DNA from: CAVQBJ01 sp963819075
GTDB lineage: Bacteria; Actinomycetota; Thermoleophilia; Solirubrobacterales; Solirubrobacteraceae
Assembly (NCBI GenBank): GCA_963819075.1
Contig: CAWFUP010000002.1
Span: forward strand, 1,240,001-1,304,000
DNA: 64,000 nucleotides
Direction: 5' to 3'
Positions 24,665 to 33,394 of this stretch are shown here, one piece after another. Position 1 is the first letter of the stretch. Every line of letters starts with the position of its first letter. The notes beneath the pieces are model-generated. The model made no database searches, was not told the origin of the DNA, and saw only the letters and a program-made list of their open reading frames with translations. The translations under genes and the position numbers were made by a program.

Positions 24665-26017
24665 ATGGCGATGAGCACGCTCCCCGCCGGGCCCCGCGAG
24701 GCGCCGGCGCTCCAGACGGCCCGCTGGCTGCTGCGCCCGATCGCCTTCATGGAGTCCTGCCGGCGACGGTTCGGCGAGAGCTTCAGCGTGATGTTCGTCG
24801 GCTTCAAGACGCCGCTGGTGATGGTCTCGGACCCCGAGGTCATCCGCGTGGTGTACGGCGATCGCGCGAACACGCTGCCGCCCGGGCGGGCGCGCACGCT
24901 GCGGCCGATCGTCGGCGCGGACTCGGTCCTGCTCCTCGAAGGCGCCGAGCACATGCAGCGTCGCCGGCTCATGCTGCCGCCGTTTCACGGTGAGCGCCTG
25001 CGCGCCTACGAGTCGACGATGCGCGAGATCACCGAGAGCGACATCGCGACGTGGCCGGCCGGCGAGACGTTCGCGCTGCATCCGCGCATGCAGGCGATCA
25101 CGCTCGAGGTCATCCTGCGCACCGTGTTCGGGGTGACCGACCCGCAGCGGCGCGCCGCGCTCACCGAGCTGCTGCCCAAGCTCGTCAACGCGACGTCCTC
25201 GATGTCCGTGCAGCTGCGCGTGCTGTTCGCTCGCGGCTCGGGGCGCTCCGCGCCGCTGCCCGAGCTCGCCGGCTCCGCGCGGGCGATCGACGAGCTCCTG
25301 TACGCCGAGATCGCCGAGCGCCGCACCGACGACGATCTCGCCGAGCGCGACGACATCCTGTCGCTGCTCGTCGCGGCGCGCTTCGAGGACGGCGAGCCGA
25401 TGAGCGACCACGAGCTGCGCGACCAGCTCATCACGCTGCTGCTGGCCGGTCACGAGACGACGGCCACGGCGCTGGCCTGGACCTCTGATCTGCTGCTGCG
25501 CCATCCGGCCGCACTCGACCGCCTCGTCGAGGAGCTCGACGAGGAGGACTACCTGCGTGCCGTCATCCAGGAGTCGCTACGGCTGCGACCGGTCGTGCCG
25601 ATCACCGGGCGGCGGCTGGCCAGCGAGCTTCGCGTCGACGGGCTGACGCTGCCCGCGGGCACCGACGTGACGCCGGCGATCTGGCTCACGCACACCCGCG
25701 AGGACCTCTACCCCGACCCGTACGCGTTCCGTCCCGAGCGCTTCCTCGATCGCGCGCCGACGACCTACGGCTGGATCCCCTTCGGCGGTGGGGTGCGTCG
25801 TTGCCTTGGCGCCGCCTTTGCCGAGCTCGAGATGCGCGTCGTGCTCCGTGCGATGCTGCACGGCCTGCGCGTGTCGCCGGCGAACTCGCGGGCCGAGCAC
25901 GCGATGCGGCGCAACGTGACGTTCTCGCCGCGCTCCGGCACGCGCGTGCGGGTGCAGCCGCGCGAGTTCGTCACGCCCGGCGTCGGCGAGCGCGTACCCG
26001 CGACCGTCGCGGGCTGA
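24665..26017 (+). CDS. Cytochrome P450
   Basis: Haem monooxygenase of about 450 residues. The I-helix motif LLLAGHETTATALAW binds and activates oxygen, ESLRLRPVVP is the ExxR helix, PDPYAFRPERFLD precedes the haem loop, and FGGGVRRCLGAAFAELEM contains the haem-thiolate Cys. The relatively long form, without a membrane anchor and with FHGERLRAYESTM, resembles the CYP110/CYP135/CYP138 type rather than the short Streptomyces P450s. It needs an external ferredoxin and reductase, which are not in the window. The substrate is unknown, though fatty acids or terpenoids are common for this group. Confidence 0.9.
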   Translation: MAMSTLPAGPREAPALQTARWLLRPIAFMESCRRRFGESFSVMFVGFKTPLVMVSDPEVIRVVYGDRANTLPPGRARTLRPIVGADSVLLLEGAEHMQRRRLMLPPFHGERLRAYESTMREITESDIATWPAGETFALHPRMQAITLEVILRTVFGVTDPQRRAALTELLPKLVNATSSMSVQLRVLFARGSGRSAPLPELAGSARAIDELLYAEIAERRTDDDLAERDDILSLLVAARFEDGEPMSDHELRDQLITLLLAGHETTATALAWTSDLLLRHPAALDRLVEELDEEDYLRAVIQESLRLRPVVPITGRRLASELRVDGLTLPAGTDVTPAIWLTHTREDLYPDPYAFRPERFLDRAPTTYGWIPFGGGVRRCLGAAFAELEMRVVLRAMLHGLRVSPANSRAEHAMRRNVTFSPRSGTRVRVQPREFVTPGVGERVPATVAG

Positions 26018-26047
26018 CCGCGGCCGCCGGCGCGTCGAGTAGCGGCG

Positions 26048-26872
26048 TCAGCAGCCTCCGGCGGCCTGCAGCCGGGCCCGGTAGACATTCATGTCTGCGT
26101 GGTTGAAATCTTGGTGCGTCTGGGTGCGCAGCGACGGCACGTCCTCGCGGTGGTACGGGCTCGACAGCGACTCATTGTGGCCGATGACGTCGCGGATCGG
26201 GATCTCGTAGCGGCAGCGCAGCCAGCGCACGAGCTTCAGGCTGGCCGCCATCTGTCGCGGGTCGTCGAGCACCTGCGCATCGCTGTAGCCGACGTGCTCG
26301 ATGCCGATCGCCGTCCAGTTCAGCCCGACGGTGTGCCGGCACATGATCGACAGGGGCACGAGCTGGTGGATGACGCCCGCGGCGTCGATGACGAAGTGCG
26401 CGCACGTGTTGGGCAGCTCGTGCAGCTCCGAGTCGGGAACATCCGGGGCGAACGTGTTGTAGGTCGCCTGGAAGCTGGGCGTCTCGGTGTAGTGGATGAC
26501 GATCACGTGCGGATCGATGAGCCGGTAGGTCGGGCGCATGAAGCTGCCGTAGTGGCGGGCCACGTAAAGCACCATCTCGGCCTTGCGGGTCGGTCCGAAG
26601 GGGATCGGATCCCAGACGATGCGCGGCTCGGGGACGGTAGTGCTCCTCGTTGTCGTCGCGGCCGTCGTCGTCGTGGTGGTCGAGACGGTCGAGCTGGCGG
26701 CGGTCGGGCGGGTCGGAGTCGCCGCGGGCGTCGACAGTCCGTCGTAGCGAAACGTGAGCGACACTGCCGCCGGCGGGCTCGCCGAGGTGCCGCAGGCGGC
26801 GAGGATGAATCCGACAAGGAGCGACACGGGCCCGACGAGGGCGAGGCGGGCGGGCTTCCGCGACCACGGCAC
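26048..26872 (-). CDS. Lipoprotein N-acetylmuramoyl-L-alanine amidase (amidase_2/PGRP fold)
   Basis: Exported lipoprotein of 274 residues. The signal peptide ends in lipobox LAAC (about residue 27), followed by a Thr/Ser-rich linker to about residue 85. The amidase_2 domain contains HVIVIHYTETPSFQATYNTF, ACHF-like CAHFVIDAAGVIHQLVP, MCRHTVGLNWTAIGIEHVG and RDVIGHNESLSSPYH, with the zinc ligands His, His and a late His/Cys. It should trim or remodel peptidoglycan outside the cell. The GTG at 26872 starts the signal peptide. It is divergent from the ArsR gene 54 bases away. Confidence 0.85.
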   Translation of the reverse strand: MPWSRKPARLALVGPVSLLVGFILAACGTSASPPAAVSLTFRYDGLSTPAATPTRPTAASSTVSTTTTTTAATTTRSTTVPEPRIVWDPIPFGPTRKAEMVLYVARHYGSFMRPTYRLIDPHVIVIHYTETPSFQATYNTFAPDVPDSELHELPNTCAHFVIDAAGVIHQLVPLSIMCRHTVGLNWTAIGIEHVGYSDAQVLDDPRQMAASLKLVRWLRCRYEIPIRDVIGHNESLSSPYHREDVPSLRTQTHQDFNHADMNVYRARLQAAGGC

Positions 26873-26913
26873 GTGCAGAGCATAGGTACGGCCGGCACGG
26901 GAACCGCCGACCG

Positions 26914-26935
26914 TATACTCAACCGTATGGTTGAG
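26914..26935 (+). promoter_or_regulatory. Promoter -10 and ArsR operator over the start codon
   Basis: TATACT (26914-26919) is a good -10, with the ATG at 26927, so a leaderless transcript is likely. A palindrome with perfect 7-base arms, CTCAACC (26918-26924) and GGTTGAG (26929-26935), spans the start codon. It is the expected site for self-repression by the ArsR protein and could also affect the divergent amidase. Confidence 0.6.
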
Positions 26936-27262
26936 CAACTGGCGGAGATGGATGCCGTGTTTCACGCGCTGGCCCACACCGCGCGCCGCGACATGGTCTG
27001 CCGTCTGGCCGAGGGCGAGCTGACCGTTGGCGAGCTCGCCGAGCCGTTGACGATGTCGCTCGCGGCGGCGTCGAAGCATGTGCAGGTGCTCGAACGCGCC
27101 GGGCTGGTCCGGCGCACCGTCGACGGGCGCCGTCACGTGTGCCGCCTGGAGGCTTCGCCGCTCGCCTCCGCGTCGGAGTGGCTGCGCTTCTACGAGCGCT
27201 TCTGGGAGGATCGCCTCGACGGGATCGAGTCGCTGCTGCGGGCCGAGCGCGATCACGCGTAG
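26927..27262 (+). CDS. ArsR family transcriptional regulator
   Basis: Winged-helix repressor of 111 residues. It begins MDAVFHALAHTARRDMVCRLAEGELTVGELAEP (core ALAHTARRDM) and has the recognition helix MSLAAASKHVQVLERAGLVRRT, ending with the basic wing VDGRRHVCRLE. It lacks the CxC metal motif of arsenic sensors, so it more likely belongs to the non-metal group that controls SRPBCC or redox genes. Its operator covers its own start codon. The next gene is another small regulator, with no obvious target gene beside it. Confidence 0.88.
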   Translation: MVEQLAEMDAVFHALAHTARRDMVCRLAEGELTVGELAEPLTMSLAAASKHVQVLERAGLVRRTVDGRRHVCRLEASPLASASEWLRFYERFWEDRLDGIESLLRAERDHA

Positions 27263-27273
27263 GGTGCGCTCGT

Positions 27274-27314
27274 TTGCGCCCTTGTATATATCGCGCTACG
27301 ATGCATCGCGATGC
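27274..27314 (+). promoter_or_regulatory. Promoter and palindrome at the PadR start
   Basis: A weak -35 TTGCGC (27274-27279) and -10 TACGAT (27297-27302) are 17 bases apart. The ATG at 27311 lies 8 bases after the -10, again implying a leaderless transcript. GCATCGCGATGC (27303-27314) is a perfect 12-base palindrome over the start codon, and a second ATCGCG half lies at 27290-27295. Self-control by PadR is likely. Confidence 0.5.
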
Positions 27315-27616
27315 GTAATAGCGATCCGCAGATGCTGCTCATGACGAGCCTTGCCGGCGGCCCGAAGCACGGGTACGCGATCACGCTCGACGTGCTCGAG
27401 GTCGCGGGGGTCAAGCTCGGGCCGGGTACGGTCTACGGCGCGCTCGCGCGACTGGAGCAACGTGGGCTGGTCGAGCCGCTCTCGAGCGATGATCGACGCC
27501 GTCCGTACCGGCTCACCGCGGCCGGCGCGGACGCGCTGCGTGAGCAGCTGACCGCCCTCGAGCACGTCACAACCGTCGGGCTTCGGCGGCTGAGCGTCGC
27601 GGGAGCGCCGGCGTGA
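27311..27616 (+). CDS. PadR family transcriptional regulator
   Basis: A 101-residue winged-helix regulator of the short PadR-s2 type. GGPKHGYAITLDVLEVAGVKLGPGTVYGALARLEQRGLVEPL is the PadR domain (HGYAI and GTVYGALARLE are the hallmarks), followed by the wing DDRRRPYRLTAAGADALRE. It overlaps the next membrane-protein gene by 4 bases. That PadR plus membrane-protein pairing is common in actinobacteria, and the pair is usually self-repressed. Confidence 0.88.
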   Translation: MRNSDPQMLLMTSLAGGPKHGYAITLDVLEVAGVKLGPGTVYGALARLEQRGLVEPLSSDDRRRPYRLTAAGADALREQLTALEHVTTVGLRRLSVAGAPA

Positions 27617-28497
27617 TCCGGCTGCTCGTGGCGCTGTATCCCGAGGCCTGGCGCGAGCGCTATGGCGATGAGCTCGTGGCGATGCTCGAGCAGACCGGCT
27701 GCGGCCCGCGCGTCACCGTCGACGTCCTCCGGGGCGCCGTCGTGGCGCACCTGCCTCCGCTCGGCGGCGCGGCGGACGGCGACCGCGCGCGACTCGCGGT
27801 CAGCGGTGTGCTCGGATGCTTCATCTGCTTCTGCTTTACCGTCGCGGGCTTCGCCAAGACGACCGAGGACCCGCCGTTCCGCATCGCCGGCGATGCCCAC
27901 CTCGCGCTCGGGCGCGCGCACCAGTTGATCGTGGTCGCCGCGATCGTCGCCGTCGCTGCGCTGGTCGTGGCTGCCGTGCCGCTCGCGCGCCGAGCGGTCG
28001 TCGTGGCGCGCGGAGCCGACCGCCGCGACGTCCGCCTGCTCGTCGCGACCCCGCCGCTGGCCATCGGCGTGTTCGTCGTGTCGCTCGCGCTGCTCGCCGT
28101 GTGGGTGAACGGGCACCGAGGGCATCCCCGCGCGATCGGATGGTCGCTGCTGGTCATCTGTGCGCTCGCGGCGGTCGCCGCGGCGTTCGCGTGCTGGGCC
28201 GCGCCGCGTGCGCTCATGCGCCGGATCGGCCCGCTCGGTCGCGAGCTGCCGATCGCCGCGGTGGCGCTCGCCGTCGTCGCCGCCGCGATGGTGGTGGCCA
28301 CCGCGGCCACGGCCGCGTATCTCGCCGCGCTGCTCGTCGACACGCCCGGTCTGGCGGCCTCCGCCAACGGCCCGCACGGGCTGAGCAGCACGACCACGAG
28401 CATCGCCGGCCAGCTGTTCGTCATGCTCGCGTTGAGCGGGGCGGCGGCGCTGAGCGCGAGCCGCGGGCTCCGGGCCGTGCGCGCACCGCACGCCTGA
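27613..28497 (+). CDS. PadR-linked polytopic membrane protein
   Basis: A 294-residue membrane protein starting at a GTG that overlaps the PadR stop. The N-terminus LYPEAWRERYGDELVAMLEQTG is the conserved cytoplasmic motif (YPxxWRxRYGxE) of proteins encoded next to PadR regulators. About six hydrophobic helices follow, for example LIVVAAIVAVAALVVAAV and AIGWSLLVICALAAVAAAF. No transport motif is visible. It is probably the target and possibly the sensor partner of PadR. Confidence 0.75.
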   Translation: MIRLLVALYPEAWRERYGDELVAMLEQTGCGPRVTVDVLRGAVVAHLPPLGGAADGDRARLAVSGVLGCFICFCFTVAGFAKTTEDPPFRIAGDAHLALGRAHQLIVVAAIVAVAALVVAAVPLARRAVVVARGADRRDVRLLVATPPLAIGVFVVSLALLAVWVNGHRGHPRAIGWSLLVICALAAVAAAFACWAAPRALMRRIGPLGRELPIAAVALAVVAAAMVVATAATAAYLAALLVDTPGLAASANGPHGLSSTTTSIAGQLFVMLALSGAAALSASRGLRAVRAPHA

Positions 28498-28658
28498 GTC
28501 GGACCGGCTGCGAAGTCCCGGCGCTTCGGGAGGTGCCTCGACGGATCTCGCACGGCCGGCGAGGCACGGTTAAAGCACGGGTCGATCGGACCGATACACG
28601 GGGAATCCCCTTGCGCGTGCGTCTGTCCCTGACGTCACGCACCCCAACGACCCCGTTG

Positions 28659-31649
28659 ATGCCCACGCCGGACCCCAGCCGTCAACCGCCGCTCGTCGGC
28701 CTTGCTCGCCGCGCTCGTACGCTCGACGCGGTCTTGCGCCGTGGCGGCCTGCTCGCCGTGGTCGGCCTGCTCATCGGATCCGGTCTGCTGGCCGCGGCCG
28801 CGCTCGGCGGCGACGGACGCTCGTCGGTCCCCGCCTCGTCGCCCGACGCGGCGACGTACGTCACCAACGGCTCGGGCAACCCCTCGGTCGACGCGCTCGC
28901 GCGCTCGGGCAACACGCTCTACATCGGCGGGAGCTTCAGCACGATCGGCCCGCGACTGGGACCGCTCGTCAGCCTCGATCCGACCACGGGCACGTACAGC
29001 GCGACCTTCCCGAAGGTAAACGTCGGCGGCTCGATCTCGGCCGTGGCCAGCGATGGCGCCGGTGGCGAGTACGTCGGCGGCACGTTCAACTCGATCGGCG
29101 GCGCCTCCGTGGAGAACGTCGCCCACGTCCTGGCCAACGGCACCGTGGACACGAGCTGGGAGCCGAATCCGAACAGCACCGTGACCGCCATCGCCGTGAG
29201 CGGCAACACCGTCTATCTGGGCGGGTACTTCTCGGGCCCCACCGCGATCGACGGGTCGGACACGCGCCACGACGCGGCGGCCGTCGACGCCACGACCGGC
29301 ATAGCTACCAATTGGGATCCGGACCTCAACGGTCAGGTACTGAGCCTCGCCGTGAGCGGCAGCACCGTGTACCTCGGCGGCGGCTTCACCACCGCCAACG
29401 GCGGAACGACTCGCCGCTACGCCGCCGCCGTTGACGCGACGAACGGCGACCTCGCCGCGTGGAACCCGAACGTCAACAGCCCGGTGCAGACGCTGGCCGT
29501 GAGCGGCGGCACGGTGTACCTCGGCGGTGGCTTCACGACGGTCAACGGGGGAACCCCACGCGACTACCTGGCCGCGGTCGACGCCACTTCCGGCGCCGAC
29601 ACCGGCTGGAACCCGAACGTCGCCGGCGGCAACGTCCTCTCGCTCGCTGTCGGCACCGGCGTCGTGTACATCGGCGGCTCGTTCACGAGCGTCGAGAACG
29701 CGAGCGGCAGCGGCTCGGTCACCCGCAACAACGCGGCCGCGGTCGACATGGCCGACGGCCACGACACCGGCTGGAATCCCGACGTCAGCGCCAGCGTCAA
29801 GAGCGTCACGCTCGACGGTTCCACCGTCTACCTCGGCGGCGACTTCAACGGCGCCGACGCGATCAACGGGTCGCTCACGCGCAACTACGCGGCCGCCGTC
29901 GACGCGACGAACGGGCTCGCCAGGTCGTGGAACCCTGACCTGGACAACGAGGTCGACACGCTGACGGCCATCGGCGGCTCGATCGTCGCCGGCGGCACGT
30001 TCAGCTCCGCCGACGTCCAGTACCGGAAGAACGCGGCGGCAATCGACGCCAACACAGGTGCGGTCTCCGCGTGGAACCCTGACGTCGCCGGCCAGGTGAA
30101 CGCGCTGGCCGTGAGCGGTAACACGGTCTACCTCGGCGGGGCGTTCACGGGCTCTGACGCGGTCAACGGCTCGGCCACGCGCGACTACGCCGCGGCGGTC
30201 GACGCGAACAGCGGCTTGGTGACCGCCTGGAACCCGAACCTCAACGGCCAGGTCAGCGCGCTGACCGTGAGCCGCGGCGCCGTGTACATGGGCGGCGACT
30301 TCACGAGCGTTGAGAACTCGACCGGGGCCGGCATCGTCACGCGCAATGACGCCGCCGCCGTGGACCCGGTCAGCGGCGACGACACCGGCTGGAACCCGAA
30401 CCTGAACGACAGCGTGCTCGCGGTTGCGGTGAGTGGCAACGTGGTCTACCTCGGCGGCGCCTTCACCACGGCCAACGGCGGCACCGCACGCAACCATGCC
30501 GCCGCCGTCGATGCGACGAACGGCAACGTCACCGCGTGGAACCCGAACGCCAGCGCCAACGTGGACGCGATCGTCGCCAGCGGCGGCACGGTGTATCTCG
30601 GCGGCGGTTTCACGAGCATCGAGAACGCAAGCGGGACGGGCCCGGTGACCCGCAACTACGCGGGCGCGGTCGACGCCACGCTTGGCTATGACAGCGGCTG
30701 GGACCCCGACGTCGCCACCACGAGCGGCGGCGACGTCGATGGCCTCGCCCTCAGCGGCGACACGGTCTACCTCGGTGGCACCTTCTCGAGCCTCGGCGGC
30801 GGCACCACGCGCAACGGCGTCGCCGGCGTGGACGCGACCACGGGCACGGTGACGGCATGGAACCCGGAGTCCGACTTCGCCGCCAACGCGCTCCTGGCCG
30901 CAGCGGACGGGACGGTCTACGACGCGGGCAACTTCACCGGCGGGATCGCGTCGTTCAGCGTCGCGCCGGCGAACACCGCGGCACCGCAGATCAGCGGCAC
31001 GGCCATCGTCGGACAGGCGCTCACGTGTGGGCCCGGCACCTGGGTCGGGAGCACGCCGCAGACCGACGCCTATCAGTGGCTGCGCGGCGGAGTACCGATC
31101 GGCGGGGCCACGAGCGCCGTCTACACCACGACCAGCGCCGACCTCGCCCAGGCGCTGACGTGCAAGGTCACCGCGAGCAACCTCGGCGCCGCCACGGGCA
31201 CCGCCGTCAGCGCTGCGGTCACCGTCGCGCCCGCGGCGACGAGCACGAGCACGACGACCGCGGGGAGTCCCAGCCCTCCGAGGCGGCCGGCGCTACGGCC
31301 CAAGCCGAGCAGCGAGTTCTCCGCGCCGCATGCGCCGTACGTGAACACGACGACTGGCGCGATCACCGTCGTCGAGCGGGTAGCCGATCCGGGCACGCTC
31401 ACATGGCGAGCGGCGTACAGCAGCAGCCCCAGGTGGGTTCCGTACGGGAGCGGACGCATCACCGTCTCGGCCGGCGGGGGGGCGATGTTCGTGGTCTCCC
31501 CAGGGCCCGCGGCGCGTGACGCCCTGCGCGGCGCCCGACGTCACTACGCGGGGATCCGCGTCGGTGTGGCCGTCACCTTCCAGTCCGCGTACGGCGGCCG
31601 GCCGGTGTCTCACACGCAGGCCCTCACGGTCCGCTTGCACTACCACTGA
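28659..31649 (+). CDS. Secreted 14-blade beta-propeller protein with Ig-like domain
   Basis: A 996-residue exported protein. An N-terminal hydrophobic helix (about residues 29-50) acts as signal or anchor. It is followed by about fourteen repeats of about 50 residues with the pattern VxxLAVSGxTVYLGGxFT...NYAAAVDATxGxxxxWNP, which fits two seven-bladed propellers (delta-60/DUF5122-like). Near residue 780 an actinobacterial Ig-like domain follows (GTWVGSTPQTDAYQW). A Ser/Thr/Pro linker and a beta-rich C-terminal domain of about 110 residues complete it. I chose the ATG at 28659; GTG codons just upstream are possible. No catalytic residues are seen, so surface binding or adhesion is likely. Confidence 0.8.
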   Translation: MPTPDPSRQPPLVGLARRARTLDAVLRRGGLLAVVGLLIGSGLLAAAALGGDGRSSVPASSPDAATYVTNGSGNPSVDALARSGNTLYIGGSFSTIGPRLGPLVSLDPTTGTYSATFPKVNVGGSISAVASDGAGGEYVGGTFNSIGGASVENVAHVLANGTVDTSWEPNPNSTVTAIAVSGNTVYLGGYFSGPTAIDGSDTRHDAAAVDATTGIATNWDPDLNGQVLSLAVSGSTVYLGGGFTTANGGTTRRYAAAVDATNGDLAAWNPNVNSPVQTLAVSGGTVYLGGGFTTVNGGTPRDYLAAVDATSGADTGWNPNVAGGNVLSLAVGTGVVYIGGSFTSVENASGSGSVTRNNAAAVDMADGHDTGWNPDVSASVKSVTLDGSTVYLGGDFNGADAINGSLTRNYAAAVDATNGLARSWNPDLDNEVDTLTAIGGSIVAGGTFSSADVQYRKNAAAIDANTGAVSAWNPDVAGQVNALAVSGNTVYLGGAFTGSDAVNGSATRDYAAAVDANSGLVTAWNPNLNGQVSALTVSRGAVYMGGDFTSVENSTGAGIVTRNDAAAVDPVSGDDTGWNPNLNDSVLAVAVSGNVVYLGGAFTTANGGTARNHAAAVDATNGNVTAWNPNASANVDAIVASGGTVYLGGGFTSIENASGTGPVTRNYAGAVDATLGYDSGWDPDVATTSGGDVDGLALSGDTVYLGGTFSSLGGGTTRNGVAGVDATTGTVTAWNPESDFAANALLAAADGTVYDAGNFTGGIASFSVAPANTAAPQISGTAIVGQALTCGPGTWVGSTPQTDAYQWLRGGVPIGGATSAVYTTTSADLAQALTCKVTASNLGAATGTAVSAAVTVAPAATSTSTTTAGSPSPPRRPALRPKPSSEFSAPHAPYVNTTTGAITVVERVADPGTLTWRAAYSSSPRWVPYGSGRITVSAGGGAMFVVSPGPAARDALRGARRHYAGIRVGVAVTFQSAYGGRPVSHTQALTVRLHYH

Positions 31650-31770
31650 GCGACCGCCGGGCGGGCGCGTCCGCGGGGCCCGACACGATCTCGAGGGCAC
31701 ACGGCGTCAGCGTCGCCCAGCGGTTCGGCCGGGTCGAGTTCCCCACGCAGGCTGGACCGATGGTACGTTT

Positions 31771-31790
31771 TGCGTACTCGTGCGTACTTG
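31771..31790 (+). repeat. Tandem 10-bp repeat upstream of lipase
   Basis: TGCGTACTCG and TGCGTACTTG lie directly next to each other, preceded by a related TGGTACGTTT. Ten-base spacing places the copies on one face of the helix, as for an activator site. The target would be the secretory lipase that begins at 31913. Confidence 0.4.
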
Positions 31791-31829
31791 TCGGCGGGTT
31801 CACGGGTGATATTGCAGGCACTGGTGCTT

Positions 31830-31850
31830 GGCCCGGGCGGAGCCCGGGCC
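31830..31850 (+). terminator. Perfect GC hairpin in the lipase leader region
   Basis: Arms GGCCCGGGC (31830-31838) and GCCCGGGCC (31842-31850) enclose a 3-base loop. No T-run follows. It may end transcription from the propeller gene or, if the lipase promoter lies upstream, act as a leader structure. Confidence 0.4.
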
Positions 31851-31912
31851 GGATCGGCTCCGGCGCAGGGTGATGAAATGAGGGCCGTCGACGACGGCGA
31901 GAGGGAGGTTCT

Positions 31913-33340
31913 ATGTTTGCTGTGGTGTCGTCCCGTCGACCGTGGAGTCGGCGGCGCCACTCGTTGCATGAGCAGGGTCGTGGCGGCGCGTTGGTCGCCA
32001 GTCCTCGGGGGGTGAGGCGCGGCGCGGGTCTGTTGGTTGGCCTGTTCCTGCTCTCATGGGGGCTGCTGGCCCCGCCCGGAGCGCTAGCGATCCCCACGCC
32101 GGCGCAGGACCCGTTCTACAGCTACAACGGGCCCGTGCCGCTGTCGAGCATTCCGCCCGGCACGGTCATCAACTCGCGCGTGGTGTGGTACCACGTCGTG
32201 GGCATTCCGTTGCCGATCCAGACGATCCAGCTGCTGTACAGGTCGACGGGGCAGCTTGGTCAGCCGACCGTGAACGTGACGTCCGTCCTCGAACCGCTGT
32301 GGCGCTCGCGCGCTCCCAACGTCGTCGCGTATGAATCGCTCTATGACTCGCTCAATCCCAACGACGAGCCGTCGTATGAGATTGCCGGCGGGCTATCGCT
32401 GGGCGGCCTGGCGCCGGCGCTGGAGACGCTGCTCGTGGCGCCGGAGCTGCTGGCCGGCGACGTCGTCGTGATCGCGGACACCGAGGGCGAGAACGCGGAC
32501 TTCGCCGACGGGCCCGAGTACGGGATGAACACGTTGGACTCGCTGCGGGCGGCGCGCGCGTCGGGGCTGACGGGTCTGCAGAACACGACGAAGATCGGCA
32601 TCATCGGCTACTCCGGCGGCGCGATCGGTGCGCAGTGGGCCGCCGAGATGGCTCCCACGTATGCGCCGGACATCAACCGTCTGCTCGTCGGATCGGCGAT
32701 GGGCGGCGTGCTCGTCGACCCGGACCACAACCTGTACTACGTCAACGGGAGCAGCGTGTGGGCGGGCATCCTGCCGTTGTCCGTCATCGGCGTCGCGCGT
32801 TCGTTCCACGTCAATCTCACCCAGTACCTGACGCCCTACGGTGTGCAGCTCTACAACAAGCTGAAGTCCGCCTCGATCCTGAACATCCTGTTTCAGTATC
32901 CGGGCCTCACGATGCAGCAGCTCCTGCTTCCGCAGGACCAGCCGCCGGAGAGCATTCCGATCTATGTGCAGATCGTCAATCAGCTCATCATGGGTACCAA
33001 CGGCACGCCGACGGTGCCGCTGTTCATCGGCCAGGGTGGCGGCACGAGCGAGGACGGCACGGTCGGTAACCAGCCGGGGATCGGCATCGGCGACGGCGTG
33101 ATGGTGACCGGCGACGTGCGCTCGCTGGCCTCGGAGTACTGCCAGCGCGGGGTGCCCGTCCAGTACAACGAGTACGACGGGGTCGACCACCTTGCGGGCG
33201 CGCTCGTGTGGCTCGTTCAGGCGCTGCCGTGGCTGAACGACCGCTTCGCCGGCAAGCCGGCGCCGCAGGACTGTTCGACCATACCGCCGGGCAACTCGCT
33301 CGCCCCGGTCGTCCTCGGGGTCACTCCGATCACACCGTGA
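31913..33340 (+). CDS. Secretory lipase (LIP family)
   Basis: Exported alpha/beta hydrolase of 475 residues. A long N-terminal region with twin Arg residues precedes the hydrophobic core GAGLLVGLFLLSWGLLAPPG and an ALA cleavage site, so a Tat or Sec signal is possible. The mature part has the secretory-lipase layout: DPFYSYNGPVPLSSIPPGTVINSR, nucleophile elbow GIIGYSGGAIGAQW and a late His in GVDHLAG. The Asp of the triad is probably in the PLFIGQGG...GDGVM segment. It should hydrolyse triglycerides or other esters outside the cell. GGGAGG 6 bases upstream supports the ATG. Confidence 0.85.
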   Translation: MFAVVSSRRPWSRRRHSLHEQGRGGALVASPRGVRRGAGLLVGLFLLSWGLLAPPGALAIPTPAQDPFYSYNGPVPLSSIPPGTVINSRVVWYHVVGIPLPIQTIQLLYRSTGQLGQPTVNVTSVLEPLWRSRAPNVVAYESLYDSLNPNDEPSYEIAGGLSLGGLAPALETLLVAPELLAGDVVVIADTEGENADFADGPEYGMNTLDSLRAARASGLTGLQNTTKIGIIGYSGGAIGAQWAAEMAPTYAPDINRLLVGSAMGGVLVDPDHNLYYVNGSSVWAGILPLSVIGVARSFHVNLTQYLTPYGVQLYNKLKSASILNILFQYPGLTMQQLLLPQDQPPESIPIYVQIVNQLIMGTNGTPTVPLFIGQGGGTSEDGTVGNQPGIGIGDGVMVTGDVRSLASEYCQRGVPVQYNEYDGVDHLAGALVWLVQALPWLNDRFAGKPAPQDCSTIPPGNSLAPVVLGVTPITP

Positions 33341-33347
33341 TTCGCCT

Positions 33348-33379
33348 CGGGCCGGCGCGCCGCACGGCGCGCCGGCCCG
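33348..33379. terminator. Perfect 14-bp hairpin between convergent genes
   Basis: CGGGCCGGCGCGCC (33348-33361) and its exact complement at 33366-33379 enclose the loop GCAC. It lies between the lipase stop (33340) and the phosphopantetheinyl transferase stop (33395) and should terminate both transcripts, including the 22-kb lipid cluster. There is no U-tract, as is common in high-GC actinobacteria. Confidence 0.7.
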
Positions 33380-33394
33380 GCCGCGACACGGTGA

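Noticed and set aside
28533..28567. GTGCCTCG...CGAGGCAC stem upstream of the propeller gene as a riboswitch
   Set aside because: The 8-bp arms are perfect, but the 19-base loop shows no known aptamer core (no GEMM, ydaO, cobalamin or TPP elements recognised).
28635..30497. 620-codon open frame antisense to the propeller gene
   Set aside because: Repetition mirrors the propeller repeats on the other strand; composition is that of a shadow frame.
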